A stretch of 64,000 nt of DNA from Eulemur rufifrons (taxonomy: Eukaryota > Chordata > Mammalia > Primates > Lemuridae). A program made the position numbers and the translations under genes. Location: assembly GCF_041146395.1 (NCBI RefSeq), contig NC_091012.1, positions 14,870,193 through 14,934,192 on the forward strand, read 5' to 3'. Every line of letters starts with the position of its first letter. The stretch's first letter is position 1. The notes beneath the pieces are model-generated. The model was not told the DNA's origin, did not search any database, and saw only the letters and a program-made list of their open reading frames with translations. Below are positions 33,791 to 50,564 of this stretch, in pieces.

Positions 33791-35565
33791 AATTAGCATC
33801 CAATTCTTACATAGGACCTCCAATAATTTTGACAAATAAAAATATAACTACTTTATGAACATGCATATTTTTAAATAAAAATATACTGACTTTTGAAAAT
33901 TTTGACTATGATATTTAGAGAGACTTATGGAACTAAAACCATCTTAGGTGTAAGGCATGACAGATATTTATTGAAAATTTCCTAGTACAAGCAGTAAGGA
34001 GGAGTTACAAATAAAACAAAGATTAAATAGAAATGAAAGAAAGATAGCAATAAGGAGAGGATAGCATATTCCTGAATGCCACAAATATTCAAAGGGATTT
34101 TTAAAAATGTTTTCCTCTGTAATTGGTAAGAATAGAGGATATACACTTTTCCTTTTGTTGTTATTGGTATTTGTAAATAAGAAAATATTCAATATTCCTT
34201 ACAAAAATTAAAAATGATTTTAGTTGTGAGATTAAAGATTGTAACAATTTTATAAATTAGATTTGCCATGTTAAAAATATTAACTAGTCTTATCCATAAA
34301 TCTTTGAGAAATATTTAGGTACACTTCATTACATACTCACATTCAAAATGTGCGTCAAAAAGTTGTACATTATTATTCTCAAATACTTATAAATTGTACA
34401 CACTTTCATGCCCACACACCCACATAATACACTTTTAGTATAAAAATATTAAAATTATTGGAAAAGGCAAAAGGATAGTGATCAAAACTAAAAAGTGAAA
34501 TTGATTCATTACATTTCAATAAATTTTTATAAAATATAAAAATATTTTTATTTATTATATCTGTATCTACCTACAAACTGTTTTTCAATTTTTTTTTTTG
34601 CTTTAATATTGGTGTTCTTGTCTTTCTGGAACTTCTACATGCATAGTTCTATGTGTTTTTCAAGTTGATGTTAAGTAAAGTTTTCTTTAAAAAATAAGAA
34701 TTGTTAATTAGTAGAGGCAGCATAAAACAATCATCAGCCATGCTTTATTTTTATACAACTATAAAAATATGATAAGAATTCTGCCTACTTGCTTCAAAGA
34801 ATTAACTATTTCCTTACTAGTTTGACCTACTCCCTTAAGGAAATTTTTTAATTGTGTCACAGAATAAAATAAGTCTGTGACATTGCATTGAGACTCTAAC
34901 CACAAAGTATTTACTGGTGAGTAATGTATGTTCTTAACCTGGGGAAGAGAACAAAGTTTCTCTTCACAGCTTCTCCAAATTAAGGTCTGAAAAATGGTTT
35001 AAACAAATTTTCTACATAGCCATTTTTAAGAATGTCTTCAGATGAAAAACGTACCATTCTTATCTTGTCTTAAAAGGTCAATTATGTTGTGCTTTATATA
35101 AAATGTGGCATGTCCATGCGATCACCTGCAAAGCCTCTGGGAACAAAGCCTTGAACATCCAGTGACAGGAATATGCCCAAAGATCATTTCAGACAGAAAA
35201 ATGTTTGTCAGAGTACAGGTGATAGGGGACCCAATTAAAACACAAGTGGGGTTGAACACACAGAAATACATTTACCTTTGCATGAGCGTAAATGATTCAT
35301 TTTGAGTCAATTTTGTACAGGTTTTTGCTAGGAGTCCAGCTTCATTCTTTCTGCATGGTTGATATCCAGTTTTTCTAGCACTATTTGTTGACAACTCTTC
35401 CCCTCTCCCACTGAAATGCATCTACACCCTTGTTCACAATCAATTGTTAGCTCAGGCTCCCTAGCGGACCCGCTGTGACCCTTGCTCTGGTGGCCAGATG
35501 TTGCTGCTGCCTCTTTGCGCTGCAGTGGGACTCACATAGCTAGTGTCCAGATGGAATATAATGAA
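33791..35565. other. No recognised feature
   Basis: AT-rich non-coding sequence. The last 150 bp (35410-35560) become GC-richer ahead of the possible remnant at 35570. Confidence 0.4.
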
Positions 35566-35569
35566 AAAT

Positions 35570-36115
35570 ACAAAAGAACAAAATTATAAAACCTGCCAAA
35601 TACCTCTTCGAATTGGAAAAGAGCCTCTTGCTTGCTTTAGTAGAAAATTCCGAATATGTGCTGGAAGGAAAGAAAAGTGATGCGATATAGGAAATACTGC
35701 CCTCAAGCAAGGCACCTGGCCATCGCTTGCTAACCATGCAACTCTTAGCTGAATGCAAGGAGCATACCACGGCGGTTTTCCACACAGCTGAAGTGCTGGA
35801 GAACTTCAAGCCTGGCACCAAAACAATTACAAGCTGTGAAAGGAAAGAGAAAGTGAAGCCCAGTGTCAGCCCACTTCTGAGTATGCTCATCCTGGGGAAG
35901 GAGAAGATTGCCAACAGGATGCCCTTGAGGAGCTCTACTTCCTGCAGAGTCAGGGATGGGGGGAGGAAGAGGCCAAATACCACTCCACACTGCAGCCCAG
36001 AATCATTTGCTGCTGCTTATAGAGAACTGTGCAACGACAAGAAAGAGTTTGTTGCTTCCCAGTATGTGAGGGGACTGCTCCAGCTGTTATTCAGCTGTCA
36101 GAATAACTTCCAATA
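35570..36115 (+). pseudogene. Possible degenerate retrocopy of an unidentified gene
   Basis: The composition is gene-like compared with its AT-rich surroundings, with protein-like runs in alternating frames. Examples are [20 protein letters not shown] near 35583-35645, LLAECKEHTTAVFHTAEVLE near 35742-35800 and DALEELYFLQSQGWGEEEAK near 35918-35978. No single frame is open throughout: the longest open frame (35727-36116) covers only part and includes a stretch that looks frame-shifted. There is no intron-like break, so a processed pseudogene is plausible. I do not recognise the parent. Confidence 0.35.
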
Positions 36116-36129
36116 AAAAATACAGGAGC

Positions 36130-36700
36130 AAAATCTCTCAGGAAAAAGATGCATGAGTAAGAACCCCATCAACCAATTTCCATCTTACAACTGATACAAA
36201 TGAATGAGGTGCAGGTGGCCAAAATACAGCAGGTAGAGCCAGAGTGTGAGATGGCAGAGGAGGAACACAGGATAAAAAATAGAAGTTCTCAATAAAATGA
36301 TACATTGGGAAAGGAAACGATGAACTTTTACAAGGGAATGATAGCCTGTTTCCTCATTTAACCAGCCCTTTCCCAATTCACTCTAAGACTTTGGAGGTGC
36401 CTCTTTTGTAAATAACCTGTTGGCAAAGAAACTCTGGAACATGAACTAGCAGTCAGTAACCTGGAACAGAGCTACAGCTAGGCAAATTAGAGTGGTGTAG
36501 TCTCTTATTTAAGAATACATTCACGGAAACACCTGCACCCTATGTACCCCTTAAATGGTAAAGAAGCTCTTAGAGTCTTCTGAAAATTATCATCGAGTAT
36601 TATTATTCTGAAGGTAATGTTTCTTAATTAGAATTCATACAGGAACCGTGTGTGAGTATTTTTTGTATTTTTTTAATCAAATGCAAGTGTGACTATAAAA
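36130..36700. other. No recognised feature
   Basis: Non-coding sequence between the possible remnant and the old L1. Nothing nameable is seen. Confidence 0.35.
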
Positions 36701-37591
36701 AAAACAATTGACAATAATTATATGGGTTTATTTGTGGACTCTCAGTTGTATTCCATATATTTATTTTTCTACCCATTTGCCATTACCACAGTTTTCATTC
36801 TGCAGTTTTGTAATATATTTTAAAACTGGAAAGTGTGAGCTCTCCTACTTTCTTCTATTTTTCAGTTTTTTTTTTTTTTTTTGGCTATTAGGTGGACAAT
36901 TTCCTATGTATTTGAGAATATACTTTCCCACTTCTGAAAAGGCAGGCACTTTTTAAAATAGGGAATACATTGACTATATAGATCACTTTCTGGAGTATTG
37001 CCATCTTAACAATTTGAATTTTTTTAATCCATGAACACTGGGTACATTTTCATTTGTTAGGCTGTTCTTTAACTCTTAGAAATATTTTGTACTTTTCAGC
37101 ATTTAATTATTTCACCTCCTTGACTAAAATTATTCCATAGTTAAAGAGCATTTTCTATTCTGTGGAATTGTTTTCTTAATTTTTGCTTCAGGTTGATTTT
37201 TGCTGGTATATAGAAACATCATGGAACTTTGTGTGTTAATTTTGTGTCCTCCAATTCTACTGAATTGTTCATTAGCTCTGATAAATTTTTATGGATTATT
37301 TGAGTTTTTCTAAAGGCAGTATCATGCCATATGTAAATAGCAAGAATTTTACTTTTTCTTTCTCAATTTGAATGGGTTTTATTATTTTTCCTGCCTAATT
37401 TCCCTGATTATGTCTTCTAGTGCAATGTTGAATAAAGTGGGGAAAAGTGAGCGTCCTTCTCTTGTTCCCAATCTTAGGTGGTGTGGAGAAATTTTAGGCT
37501 TTACCCACTGACTTGTTAATTTTTTTTTTTAATAAATGCTCTTTTTCCAATTTCTAGTTTGTTGACTTCTTTCATCAAAAATGGCTTTTTT

Positions 37592-37975
37592 GTATACCAT
37601 GGAGTACTACTCAGTGATAAGAAACAATGGTGATATAGCACCTCTTGTATTTTCCTGGATAGAGTTGGAACCCATTCTACTAGGTGAAGTATCCCAAGAA
37701 TGGAAAAATAAACACCACATGTACTCACCATCATATTGGTTTCATTGATCATCATCTAAGAGCACATTCAGGAATAACATTGAACGGGTGTCAAACAGAT
37801 GTGGGTAGGGGAGGGGATGGGTGTATACATACATACTGAGTGCGATGCACACTGTCTAGGGGATGGACACGTTTGAAGCTCTGACTCGGGGTGGGGTGGG
37901 GAGGCAAGGGCAATATACGTAACCTAAACTTTTCTACCCCCACAATATGCTGAAATAATAATAATAATAATAAAT
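37592..37975 (+). mobile_element. 5'-truncated young L1 3' end, plus strand
   Basis: Begins at 'gtataccatggagtactact' (ORF2 C-terminus), passes through 'agttggaacccattctacta' and the G-rich 3'UTR, and ends 'acccccacaatatgctgaaa' with an (AAT)n tail at 37954-37974. It is inserted opposite to the old L1 around it. Confidence 0.85.
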
Positions 37976-38082
37976 GTGTATATATACACACACATATACG
38001 TACACCTCTTCATATAACAGAATGGATTCAAAGTAGATTTGCCAGATGTCAATAGAAAAAAAAAGTTGTTTTTTTTGTTTGT

Positions 38083-38268
38083 TTTGTTTTGTTTTTTAAT
38101 TTTTAGAGAGAAGTTCTCACTATGTTGCCCCGGCTAAAGTGCAGTGGCTTCACAGGCACAACGTAGAGAGCACAGCAGCCTTCAACTCACTTAGACCCAA
38201 GTAATCCTCCTGCCTCAGCCACCTGAGTAGCAGGGACTACAGGTATGTGCAACCATACTTGCTAAGAG
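38083..38268 (-). mobile_element. Alu monomer (FLAM-like), minus strand
   Basis: One arm only. The reverse complement reads 'acctgtagtccctgctactc', 'ggctgaggcaggaggatta', 'ccactgcactttagccgggg' and 'caacatagtgagaacttctc', then an A-rich tail. A free monomer of the 7SL-derived type predates dimeric Alus, or it may be a fragment of one. Confidence 0.68.
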
Positions 38269-39894
38269 ATTTTGTTGTTATTTAAATGCGTTTTCTGCAT
38301 TTCCTGATTTGCTGTGTGTGTTTTCTTCCTCAATTCTATTATTGTGTTATTAAATTAATTGATTTTCTTATATTGAATTAATCTTGCATTCCTGAAATAA
38401 TTCCACTTGCTTTTTGTGTATTATCCTTTAAATATATTGTTTGATTCAATTAGCTAGTATTTTGTTCAGGCTCTTTTGCATCTATGACCATAAGGAATAT
38501 TGATCTCTAATTTTCTTTTGGTGTCTTTATCTGTATTTCAGATCAGGGCAATTCTGGCTCCACAGAATATATTTGGAAGTGACCTTACTTCTTCTATTTT
38601 TTGTAAGAGTCTGAGGAGGATTTTTAAAAATTCTGAAATATTTGGTAGACTTAACCAGGAAAGCCATCTGGTACTGTTTTTCTTTGTTGGGAGTTGCTTT
38701 AATATGTTTGATTGATTTTTTTTTCTGATTCAGCCTCTTTATATTTTATAGGTTTGTTCCTATTATCTGTTTCCTCATCAGTCACTTTCAGTAATGTATG
38801 TGTTTATAGAAGTTTGTTCATTTCATTCAGGTTATCTCTTTGTGCAACTGCTGATAACATTCTTCTATAATCCATTTTATTTCTGTAAGGTATTTATTAG
38901 TGTCTCCACTTTCATTTATGATTGTAAATATTCATATCTTCTCTTCTATATTCTTGGTCAGTGTACCTACATATTTATCAATTTTGTTAATCCTATCGGA
39001 GAACTAACTTTTAGTTTTGTTCATTTTCTCTAATGTTTTTCTCCTCTCAATTTTATTTGTCTTCACTGTAATATTTGTTAGTCCTTTGTTCTATTAGGCT
39101 TGGGTTTCCTTTGCCTTTATTTTTCTAAGTCCTTCTATTGTAATATAGGGTTATTCAAGACATGTCTTCTTGTTTCATATAGGCATTCACTGCTTTAACC
39201 ATCCCTCTAAGCACTGCAGTCACTGAATCTATGTTCTGTTATATTGTGTTTTCATTTGTATTTCCCTCTCAGTATTTTCCAATTTCTTTTGTATTATCTT
39301 CTTTGTTTCATTGATTGCTTATGACTGTGCTGTTTAATTTCCTATTTATGAAGTTTGCATTTTTCCTTTTGTTTTTGATGCCTGGCTTCATTCTATTGTG
39401 GTCAGAGAAGATACTTGTTATAACTTCTGTCTTTTTACATTTCTTGTCACTTATTTTCTGCTCTACTATGTGGTCTAACCTGGAGAATTTCCATCTGGGC
39501 TTGATAGAAATGTGCCTTATGCTCTGTGGAGGAATTTCTTTATGTCTGCTCTATTTGGCTGGTTTATAGCACTTTTCAAATCTTCCTTTCCTTACTGATC
39601 TTCTGTCCAGACCATCTATCCATTAAAGAAAATGGGGTATTAAAGTTTCCAACCTGTATTGTAGAATGATTTCTCCTCTCCATTTTGTCAATACTTGTCC
39701 GATATATTTTGGCGTTCTGTTGCTTGGTGCATAAATGTTTGTAATTGTATCTTTTTGATGAATCAATTGTTTTTTCAATAAATAATGGCCTGTATCTTTT
39801 ATAAAATGTTTTGGAATAGAGTTTATTTTGTCTGATAATAACATAGACACCTAATGTTTAATGGAATATGTTTTTCTATCCTTTCACTTTCAAC

Positions 39895-39990
39895 ATATAT
39901 ACATATGTTTGAATGAACATATGTATATATGAATGAACATATATACATATGTTCAACATATATAAATATGTTTGAATACATATTTTATAT
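39895..39990. repeat. AT-rich minisatellite with palindromic units
   Basis: Repeated 'gaacatat', 'gtatatat' and 'atacatatgtt' words alternate with their complements ('tgtttgaatgaacatatgta'). This gives a short, nearly self-complementary array within the old L1. Confidence 0.6.
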
Positions 39991-40344
39991 CTTTGAATAT
40001 AAAATATAGCTTTTGTAGATAACACATACTTGGATCATTTTGTTGTTTGTTGTTTAAAATATATTCCTCCAGTTTCTTCCTTTTCATTGTAGAGTTCCAT
40101 ATGTTTACACTTAATTAATTACTGATAAGGAGGAACTTATCTATGCTATTTTACTATTTGTTTCCTGTGTACCTCTTACTTTTTTTCTTTATTCCCTCCA
40201 TCAATTCCTTCTTTGCATTCAATAAAGTTTTGTAGGGTACTATTTTGATTTCCTTCTCATTGGCTTTTATTTGTATTCTGTTGAAACTTCTCAGTGGTTT
40301 ATATGTGCTTGAATTTAACATTATAAATTTATTAAATTGAGATT

Positions 40345-44556
<4,212 letters not shown>

Positions 44557-44576
44557 TATTTAACTTTTTTTTTTTT

Positions 44577-45585
44577 ATTCATGATAAATTATTAAGTGAA
44601 CAGTGCAAGTTAAAAGCAATAGTTTCATATTTTTTCCCCACCCCCCCTTTCCCGAGTCAGCACCTTCAAGTGTTACCACTCCCCAAACGGTGCGCAATGC
44701 ACTCATTGTGTAGGCATACCCCCATCCCCTCCCCCACCCCCCACCTCAGTCTGATGTCCAAATGGTGTCGTTCCCAGATTTGTATTTAGGTGATGATCAG
44801 GGAAACCAATTTTCTGGTGAGTACATGTGATGCATGTTTTTCCATTCTTGGGATACTTCACTTAATATAATGGGTTCCAACTCTCTCCAGGAGAACCATA
44901 GAGATGTCGTATCTTCATCATTCCTTATAGCTGAGTAATATTCCATGGTATACATATACCACAGTTTACTAATCCAATCATGTATTGATGGGCATTTGGG
45001 TTGTTTCCACATCTTTGCTATTGTGAATTGTGCTGCTATAAACATTTGGGTACATGTGCCTTTGTTACAGAATGACCATTTTTCCTTTGGGTATATGCCC
45101 AGTAATGGGATTGCTGGGTCAAATGGCAGGTCTACTTGAATCTGTTTAAGATACCTCCATAATGCTTTCCACAGGGGTTGCACTAGTTTGCAGTCCCACC
45201 AGCAGTGTATGAGTGTTCCTGTCTCTCCACACCCACGCCAACATGTGTTGTTTTGGGTTTTTTTGATAAAGGCCATTCTCACTGGGGTTAAGTGATATCT
45301 CATTGTGGTTTTGATTTGCATTTCCCTGATGATTAGAGATGTTGAACACTTTTTCATATGTTTGTTAGCCATTTTTATATCTTCTTTTGAAAAATTTCTA
45401 TTCATGTCCTTTGCCCACTTTTTGATAGGGTTGCTTGATTTTTTCTTGCTGAATTTCCTGAGTTCTAAATAGATTCTTGTTATCAGTCCTTTATCTGATG
45501 TGTAGTATGCAAAAATTTTTTCCCATTCTGTAGGTGGTCTGTTTATTCTCGTGACTGTTTCTTTGGCTGTGCAGAAGCTTTTTAA
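44577..45585 (-). mobile_element. L1 3' end (about 1 kb, 5'-truncated) within the composite insertion
   Basis: Holds the ORF2 C-terminal 200 residues, open from 45405 to 44797 ([19 protein letters not shown] ... [19 protein letters not shown] ... MYSPENWFP), and the 3'UTR. It is almost identical to the same part of the two full-length L1s. L1 homology stops at 'gcagaagctttttaattt' (about 45588), exactly where the T10 run of the neighbouring segment begins. Confidence 0.9.
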
Positions 45586-46257
45586 TTTTTTTTTTCTCCA
45601 TTACTTCTTTATTCATATTTGAGCTTATATATTTCTACAAGTAATGATTTAGATTCAAAAAGTATCATTAAAAAAAAATGAAAAGGTTATATAAATGTCA
45701 CTGCCTTGCTGCAAATTTTACATGCTCTTGCTTAACTCAAGTCTGAACATCTGGATTGGATTTCTACTGTAAAGAGAAATACAGCTATGTGTGAAATAGT
45801 GTTCCTGGCAATAGATTTTTTTACTGTAGAAGAGGCTTGAAAATGTGTGAAAAAGGCCTTCTCCTAATCACACATTACACATACAATACCCTCATTTCTT
45901 TTTTCCTCTATAGAGTAACGGTGGATCTTAAAAAGAAACTTCATACTGCTGTTTCTTTTCTTCATACTTCTATAAAACACTCTTCTATAAAAAAGAGTCT
46001 TAATTGCCTTAAATATACCTTCAAAACTCAGAGCCTTTCGATTAGAATACAAACTGGCTTTTCTAAGTCATGTAGTAGATTACATTAAAGAAAAGAGGGT
46101 GTAGGCATGGATTTTTGTTAATTGTTCTTATGAGTTATATAATAATGACATTGATGATCATAAGGTCTACATATAAACTATCAAAAATGGCACACTTTAA
46201 ACTATTTCATCAAAACAGTTAAATTTATTTTGGTCTCCTCATCTACCCTTTGAGATC
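45586..46257 (-). other. Non-L1 segment with mRNA-like 3' end
   Basis: On the minus strand it ends AATAAA (45613-45608), 12 nt, then A10 (45595-45586), the normal layout of a polyadenylated transcript end. Its other end abuts the A17 tail of the full-length L1. No protein-coding frame of note is present, so a 3'UTR piece is likely. The source gene is not recognised. Confidence 0.6.
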
Positions 46258-46632
46258 TTTTTTTTTTTTTTTTTAATCAGATAATTTTCTTTTTTTTTTT
46301 AATTTAATTTTACAGAATCAAAGAGTCTAACAGTATATCTTGTTAGATACAGTATGTCCTCATAATGTATACATTATTTCTTGTACAATGATATGAAATA
46401 ATATGGGAAATATTCATGATAAATTATTAAGTGAACAGTGCAAGTTAAAAACAATAGTTTCATATTTTTTTCCCCACCCCCCCTTTCCCGAGTCAGCACC
46501 TTCAAGTGTTACCACTCCCCAAACGGTGCGCAATGCACTCATTGTGTAGGCATACCCCCATCCCCTCCCCCACCCCCCACCTCAGTCTGATGTCCAATTG
46601 GTGTCGTTTTCAGATTTGTATTTAGGTGATGA

Positions 46633-49600
46633 TCAAGGAAACAAATTTTCTGGTGAGTACATGTGATGCTTGTTTTTCCATTCTTGGGATACTTCACTTA
46701 ATAGAATGGGTTCCAAATCTCTCCAGGAGAACGATAGAGATGTCGTATCTTCATCATTCCTTATAGCTGAGTAGTATTCCATGGTATACATATACCACAG
46801 TTTACTAATCCAATCATGTATTGATGGGCATTTGGGTTGTTTCCACATCTTTGCTATTGTGAATTGTGCTGCTATAAACATTTGGGTACACGTGCCTTTG
46901 TTACAGAATGACCTTTTTTCCTTTGGGTATATGCCCAGTAATGGGATTGCTGGGTCAAATGGCAGGTCTACTTGAATCTGTTTAAGATACCTCCATAATG
47001 CTTTCCACAGGGGTTGCACTAGTTTGCAGTCCCACCAGCAGTGTATTAGTGTTCCTGTCTCTCCACACCCACGCCAACATGTGTTGTTTTGGGTTTTTTT
47101 GATAAAGGCCATTCTCACTGGGGTTAAGTGATATCTCATTGTGGTTTTGATTTGCATTTCCCTGATGATTAGAGATGTTGAACACTTTTTCATATGTTTG
47201 TTAGCCATTTTTATATCTTCTTTTGAAAAATTTCTATTCATGTCCTTTGCCCAATTTTTGATAGGGTTGCTTGATTTTTTCTTGCTGATTTTCCTGAGTT
47301 CTAAATAGATTCTTGTTATCAGTCCTTTATCTGATGTGTAGTATGCAAAAATTTTTTCCCATTCTGTAGGTGGTCTGTTTATTCTCTGGACTGTTTCTTT
47401 GGCTGTGCAGAAGCTTTTTAATTTAATCATGTCCCATTCATTTATTTTTGTTGCTGCTGTGATTGCCTTGGGGGTCTTCTTCATAAATTCTTTGCCTAGG
47501 CCAATGTCTGTAAGAGTCTTTCCTACATTTTCTTCTAGAATTCTGATTGTATCACGCCTAAGGTTTAAGTCTGTTATCCACCGTGATTTGATTTTTGTGA
47601 GAGGTGAAAGCTGTGGGTCCTGTTTCAGTCTTCTACAAGTGGCTAACCAATTCTCCCAGCACCATTTGTTGAATAGGGATTCTTGTCCCCAGAGTATATT
47701 CTTTCCCGCTTTGTCGAAAATTAGGTGACTATATGAGGATGGTTCTATATTTGGATTTTCTGTTGTGTTCCACTGGTCTGTGTCCCTGCACTTGTGCCAA
47801 TACCAGGCTGTTTTAAGAACCACGGCCTTGTAGTATTGTTTGAGGTCTGGCAAATTAATACCTCCCATTTTGTTTTTGTTGCTTAAAATTGCTTTTGCTA
47901 TACGGGGTCTTCTTTGATTCCATACAAAGTGTATAATTATTTTCTCTATGTCTGTAAAGAATGATGTTGGTAATTTAATAGGGATTGCATTGAATTTGTA
48001 GATCACTTTGGGTAGTATAGACATTTTAACAATGTTGATTCTTCCAATCCACGAGCATGGTATATTTTTCCATCTATTTGCAAGTTCTGCTATTTCTTTT
48101 CTCAGTGTTTCATAGTTTTCCTTATAGAGGTCCTTTACCTCTTTAGTTAGATATATACCTAGATATTTTATTTTCTTTGTTGCTATTTTGAAGGGTATTG
48201 AGTCTTTAATTTGGTTTTCCGATTGACTGTTATTGGCATATATAAATGCCTCTGATTTGTGTATATTAATTTTATAGCCTGAGACTTTGCTGTATTCGTT
48301 AATCAATTCCAGGAGTCTCTTGGTTGAATCCTGGGGGTTTTCCAGATATAACATCATATCATCAGCAAAAAGTGAGAGTTTGATCTCTTCCTTCCCTATT
48401 TGGACTCCCTTGATTCTGCTCTCTTGCCTGATAGCTCTCGCAAGGACTTCCAATACTATGTTGAAAAGTAATGGAGACAATGGGCAGCCCTGTCTGGTTC
48501 CAGTTCTAAGTGGGAGTGCTTTCAGTTTTTCCCCATTCAGTATGATGTTGGCTGTGGGTTTGTCATATATGGCTTGTATCATTTTTAGGTAGGTTCCATC
48601 AATGCCTATTTTGTTAAGCGTTTTTATCATAAAAGGGTGTTGAATTTTGTCAAATGCTTTTTCTGCATCTAATGAGAGTATCATATGATTTTTGTTTTTG
48701 CTTCTATTTATGTGGTGAATTACATTTATAGATTTACATATGTTGAACCACCCCTGCATCTCGGGGATGAAGCCCACTTGGTCGTGGTGGATTACTTTTT
48801 TGATAAGTACTTGGATTCGATTTGCTAGTATTTTATTGAAAATTTTTGCATCTATATTCATGAGGGAAATTGGTCTGTAGTTCTCTATTTTTGTTGTGTC
48901 CTTTCCAGGTTTTGGTATTAATGTTATATTGGCTTGGTAGAACGTGTTGGGGAGAACTCCATCCTTCTCAATATTGGAGAATAGTTTATGTAGGATGGGC
49001 ACCAGTTCTTCTTTGTATGTATGGTAAAATTCAGGTGTAAACCCATCTGGACCAGGGCTTTTCTTTTTGGGAAGGTTTTTTATTGCTGTTTCGATTTCAG
49101 TTCTTGATATTTGTCTGTTCAGGTACTCTATTTCTTCCTGGTTGAGCCTGGGAAGACTATGTGTTTCTAAAAATTTGTCCATTTCCTCCACGTTCTCCAG
49201 TTTGTGTGCATAAAGATTTTTGTAGAATTCATAGATGATATCTTGTATCTCTGTAGCATCGGTTGTGATTTCTCCTTTCATGTTCCTAATGGAGGTTACT
49301 AGAGATTTTACTTTTGTGCTCTTGGTTAGTCTAGCCAGAGGTGTGTCTATTTTGTTTATCTTTTCAAAGAACCAACTTTTTGTTTTATTAATTTCCCTTA
49401 TAGTTTCTTTGTTGTCCTTTTCATTTAGTTCTGATTTGATCTTAGTAATTTCTGGCCTTCTGCTGGGTTTGGGATCGTTCTGTTCTTCTTTCTCCAGCTC
49501 TTTGAGTCTAATCGTTAGGTTGTCTATTTGCATATTTTCTGTCCTTTTGATATAGGCATTTATGGATATGAATTTTCCTCTTAGGACTGCTTTAGCTGCA

Positions 49601-50509
49601 TCCCATAGATTTTGATAAGTTGTATCTCCATTGTCATTTAATTCAAAGAAATTTTGATATCCATCTTGATTTCTTCTTTTATAGAATGATTATTCAGGAG
49701 AAGGTTATTTAGCTTCCATGACTTTGAGTAAGAGTGAGGGTTTCTGTTTGTGATCATTGTTACTTTTATTCACTGTGATCTGAGAAGATGCATGGTATAA
49801 TTTCTATTTTTTTGAATTTTTGAAGACATGATTTATGTCCTAGGACATGGTCAATCTTAGAGAATGTCCCGTGAGCTGATGAGAAGAATGTATATTCTGT
49901 GGACTTTGGGTAGAATGTCCTATAGATGTCAGCCATGCCCATTTGTTCTAGCATTCTATTGAGGTCCATTATGTCTTTGTTTATTTTCTGTTTAGAGGAT
50001 CTGTCCTGTACTGTCAGTGGGGTGTTAAAGTCTCCAGCTATTACAGTATTGTTATCTATCATTTGGTTGAGATCTAGTAGGGTTTGCTTTATGAATCTAG
50101 GTGCACCTAGGTTGGGTGCATATATATTGAGTATAGTCATGGCTTCTTGATGAATTGTGCCTTTAATCAGTATGTAGTAGCCATCTTTGTATTTTATTAT
50201 TTTTGTTGGTTTGAAAGCTAAGTGATTGGAAATTAAGATTGCCACACCAGCTTTCTTTTGGTTACCATTTGCTTGAAATATCGATTTTCATCCTTTTATT
50301 TTCAGTCTAAATGCATCTTTGCAGGTTAGGTGAGTTTCTTGAAGACAGCAGATACTTGGATTGTATTTTTTTATCCATTGGGCCAGTCTATGTCTCTTGA
50401 GCGGGGAGTTCAAGCCATTCACATTTATTGAGAAAACTGATAGGTGAGACAGTTTTTTGTTCAGCTTGTTAGGTAGAACTTCATTGTGATGTTTTCTCTC
50501 CTGGGCCAT
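46633..50509 (-). pseudogene. L1 ORF2 (endonuclease-reverse transcriptase), frame-broken
   Basis: The start MAQERKHHNEV is at 50509. The endonuclease domain is in two pieces, 50288-50509 (FSINVNGLNSPLKRHRL, CCLQETHL) and 49766-50245 ([22 protein letters not shown]). The rest is one open stretch of 966 codons (46633-49533) holding the reverse transcriptase ([19 protein letters not shown]; active site [11 protein letters not shown]) and the C-terminal Cys-rich region ([18 protein letters not shown]). Breaks fall near 50250-50287 and 49534-49765. Intact L1 ORF2 proteins have about 1275 residues and perform target-primed reverse transcription in the nucleus. This copy has lost a continuous endonuclease. 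Confidence 0.92.
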
Positions 50510-50564
50510 TGTGGTATCTGGAATTTGATCTTTAGCTCTTGAGTAGTTTTACATTCGTGGATCT

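Larger units (their letters stand above)
36701..40340 (-). mobile_element. Old L1 (ORF2), minus strand, first segment
   Basis: The reverse complement of L1 ORF2 is recognisable through its length. Examples are 'tatagatcactttctggagt' with 'tgccatcttaacaatttgaa' near 36980-37020, 'tcctgaaataattccacttg' near 38390, and 'tctattgtggtcagagaaga' near 39393. It is heavily mutated. The same L1 appears to resume at 54320 and again at 62552 after large insertions. A younger L1 tail (37592-37975) and an Alu monomer (38083-38268) lie inside this segment. Confidence 0.75.

Noticed and set aside
47399..49555. Plus-strand open frames of 100-109 codons within the L1s (also 55872-58028)
   Set aside because: They are antisense shadows of ORF2, seen identically in both L1 copies.
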